From Candidatus Woesearchaeota archaeon (GTDB taxonomy: Archaea > Nanobdellota > Nanobdellia > Woesearchaeales > CG1-02-33-12): DNA of 5,450 nucleotides. The first letter of the stretch is position 1. Each line of letters begins with the position of its first letter. Below are positions 5,127 to 5,450 of the stretch, in pieces. The stretch is from the NCBI GenBank assembly GCA_003561825.1, contig PWVO01000020.1, forward strand, positions 1-5,450, given 5' to 3'. Both the position numbers and the translations under genes were made by a program. The notes under the pieces are model-generated. The model was not told the DNA's origin. It saw nothing but the letters and a program-made list of their open reading frames with translations, and did not search any database.

Positions 5127-5450
5127 TTATTCCCTCTTGATCTTTGTTATAAGCCCTGGAAGGCCTGTTCCTACAGGCACTGGCTGGTTTACCATTACAT
5201 TCTCCACCACTGAATTTAGCATGTCAATTTCACCCACTATGCTTGCATTGAAGATGTGCTTGAGAGGAGTTTCAAAGGACGCCCTGGCAAGCACGCTGGC
5301 CTTGTCTTTTACTACGCCATAACGGGTTATTCCTTTTATTGAGCCTGATGCGCACATTGTGTCTGCAACAAGCATAAGGTGCCTTATGTCGACATTAAGG
5401 CCCTGGTTCTGTATGACTTTGTAGACCTCGTTTATTATTGCTTTTCTTGC
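5127..5450 (-). CDS. rpoA2: DNA-directed RNA polymerase subunit A'' (C-terminal part, cut by window edge)
   Basis: This is the last 107 residues of the archaeal RNA polymerase A'' subunit, the C-terminal portion of the largest (Rpb1/beta'-like) subunit, which helps form the jaw and clamp side of the catalytic core. The frame is open to the window edge, so the true start lies outside. Reading in from 5450 gives ARKAIINEVYKVIQNQGLNV and then DIRHLMLVADTMCASG, followed by an ASVLARASFETPLKHIF segment and an ENVMVNQPVPVGTG segment. The RH-MLVAD, KASVLARA-FE and QP-P-GTG blocks are characteristic of the C-terminus of A''/Rpb1. The ATG at 5375 is internal, because conserved A'' sequence continues upstream of it in frame. 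The TAA stop is followed after 1 nt by the L30e start, as in the conserved archaeal rpoH-B-A'-A''-L30e-nusA-S12 order. Identification is firm; only the length is unknown. Confidence 0.96.
   Translation of the reverse strand, partial: ARKAIINEVYKVIQNQGLNVDIRHLMLVADTMCASGSIKGITRYGVVKDKASVLARASFETPLKHIFNASIVGEIDMLNSVVENVMVNQPVPVGTGLPGLITKIKRE
5131..5137 (-). promoter_or_regulatory. Shine-Dalgarno site for rpl30e
   Basis: AGAGGGA, inside the last codons of rpoA2, lies 5 nt upstream of the L30e ATG. It is purine-rich and complementary to the CCUCC end of 16S rRNA. It supports the start at 5125 and suggests translation of L30e is tied to readthrough of rpoA2. Confidence 0.55.

Overview
This window reads as an archaeal chromosome segment with every supported gene on the minus strand, so transcription runs from high to low coordinates. 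The organism is assigned to Archaea because the distal end of the archaeal RNA polymerase operon is present in its conserved order: rpoA2 (subunit A'', C-terminal part only), ribosomal protein L30e, the short two-KH-domain archaeal NusA, and ribosomal protein uS12 with the archaeal/eukaryotic [19 protein letters not shown] block. Several of these proteins are rather divergent. A deep-branching or DPANN-type archaeon is possible, but the window alone cannot settle it.

Layout in transcription order. (1) 5450-3980: rpoA2', rpl30e, nusA and rps12, packed with gaps of 1, 11 and 1 nt, clearly one transcription unit. A T7 tract follows directly after the rps12 stop. In many archaea rps7 and the elongation factor genes come next, but here the unit ends. 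(2) 3979-3911: a short regulatory gap with the T-rich terminator and a perfect 8-bp inverted repeat (7-nt spacer) centred on the best TATA-like sequence for the next gene. (3) 3910-558: an Lhr-type SF2 helicase and a binuclear-metal phosphoesterase that overlap by 4 nt (ATGA). This resembles the Lhr-Core/MPE nuclease pairing known from bacterial nucleic-acid-repair clusters. (4) 557-478: a gap with a strong BRE/TATA promoter placed for a leaderless transcript. (5) 477-1: two small unrecognised frames, 72 codons and at least 94 codons (open at the window edge). They overlap across an A8 run where a -1 shift would fuse them.

The first 540 bases are much more AT-rich (31% G+C by hand count) than sampled lines of the helicase/phosphoesterase region (about 42-43%). 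The low-coordinate end may therefore be the start of a different, possibly accessory, locus. The items most worth a second look are the overlapping or frameshifted small genes, the non-canonical Walker A motif of the helicase, and the dyad over the helicase promoter. No RNA gene, CRISPR array or mobile element was seen.
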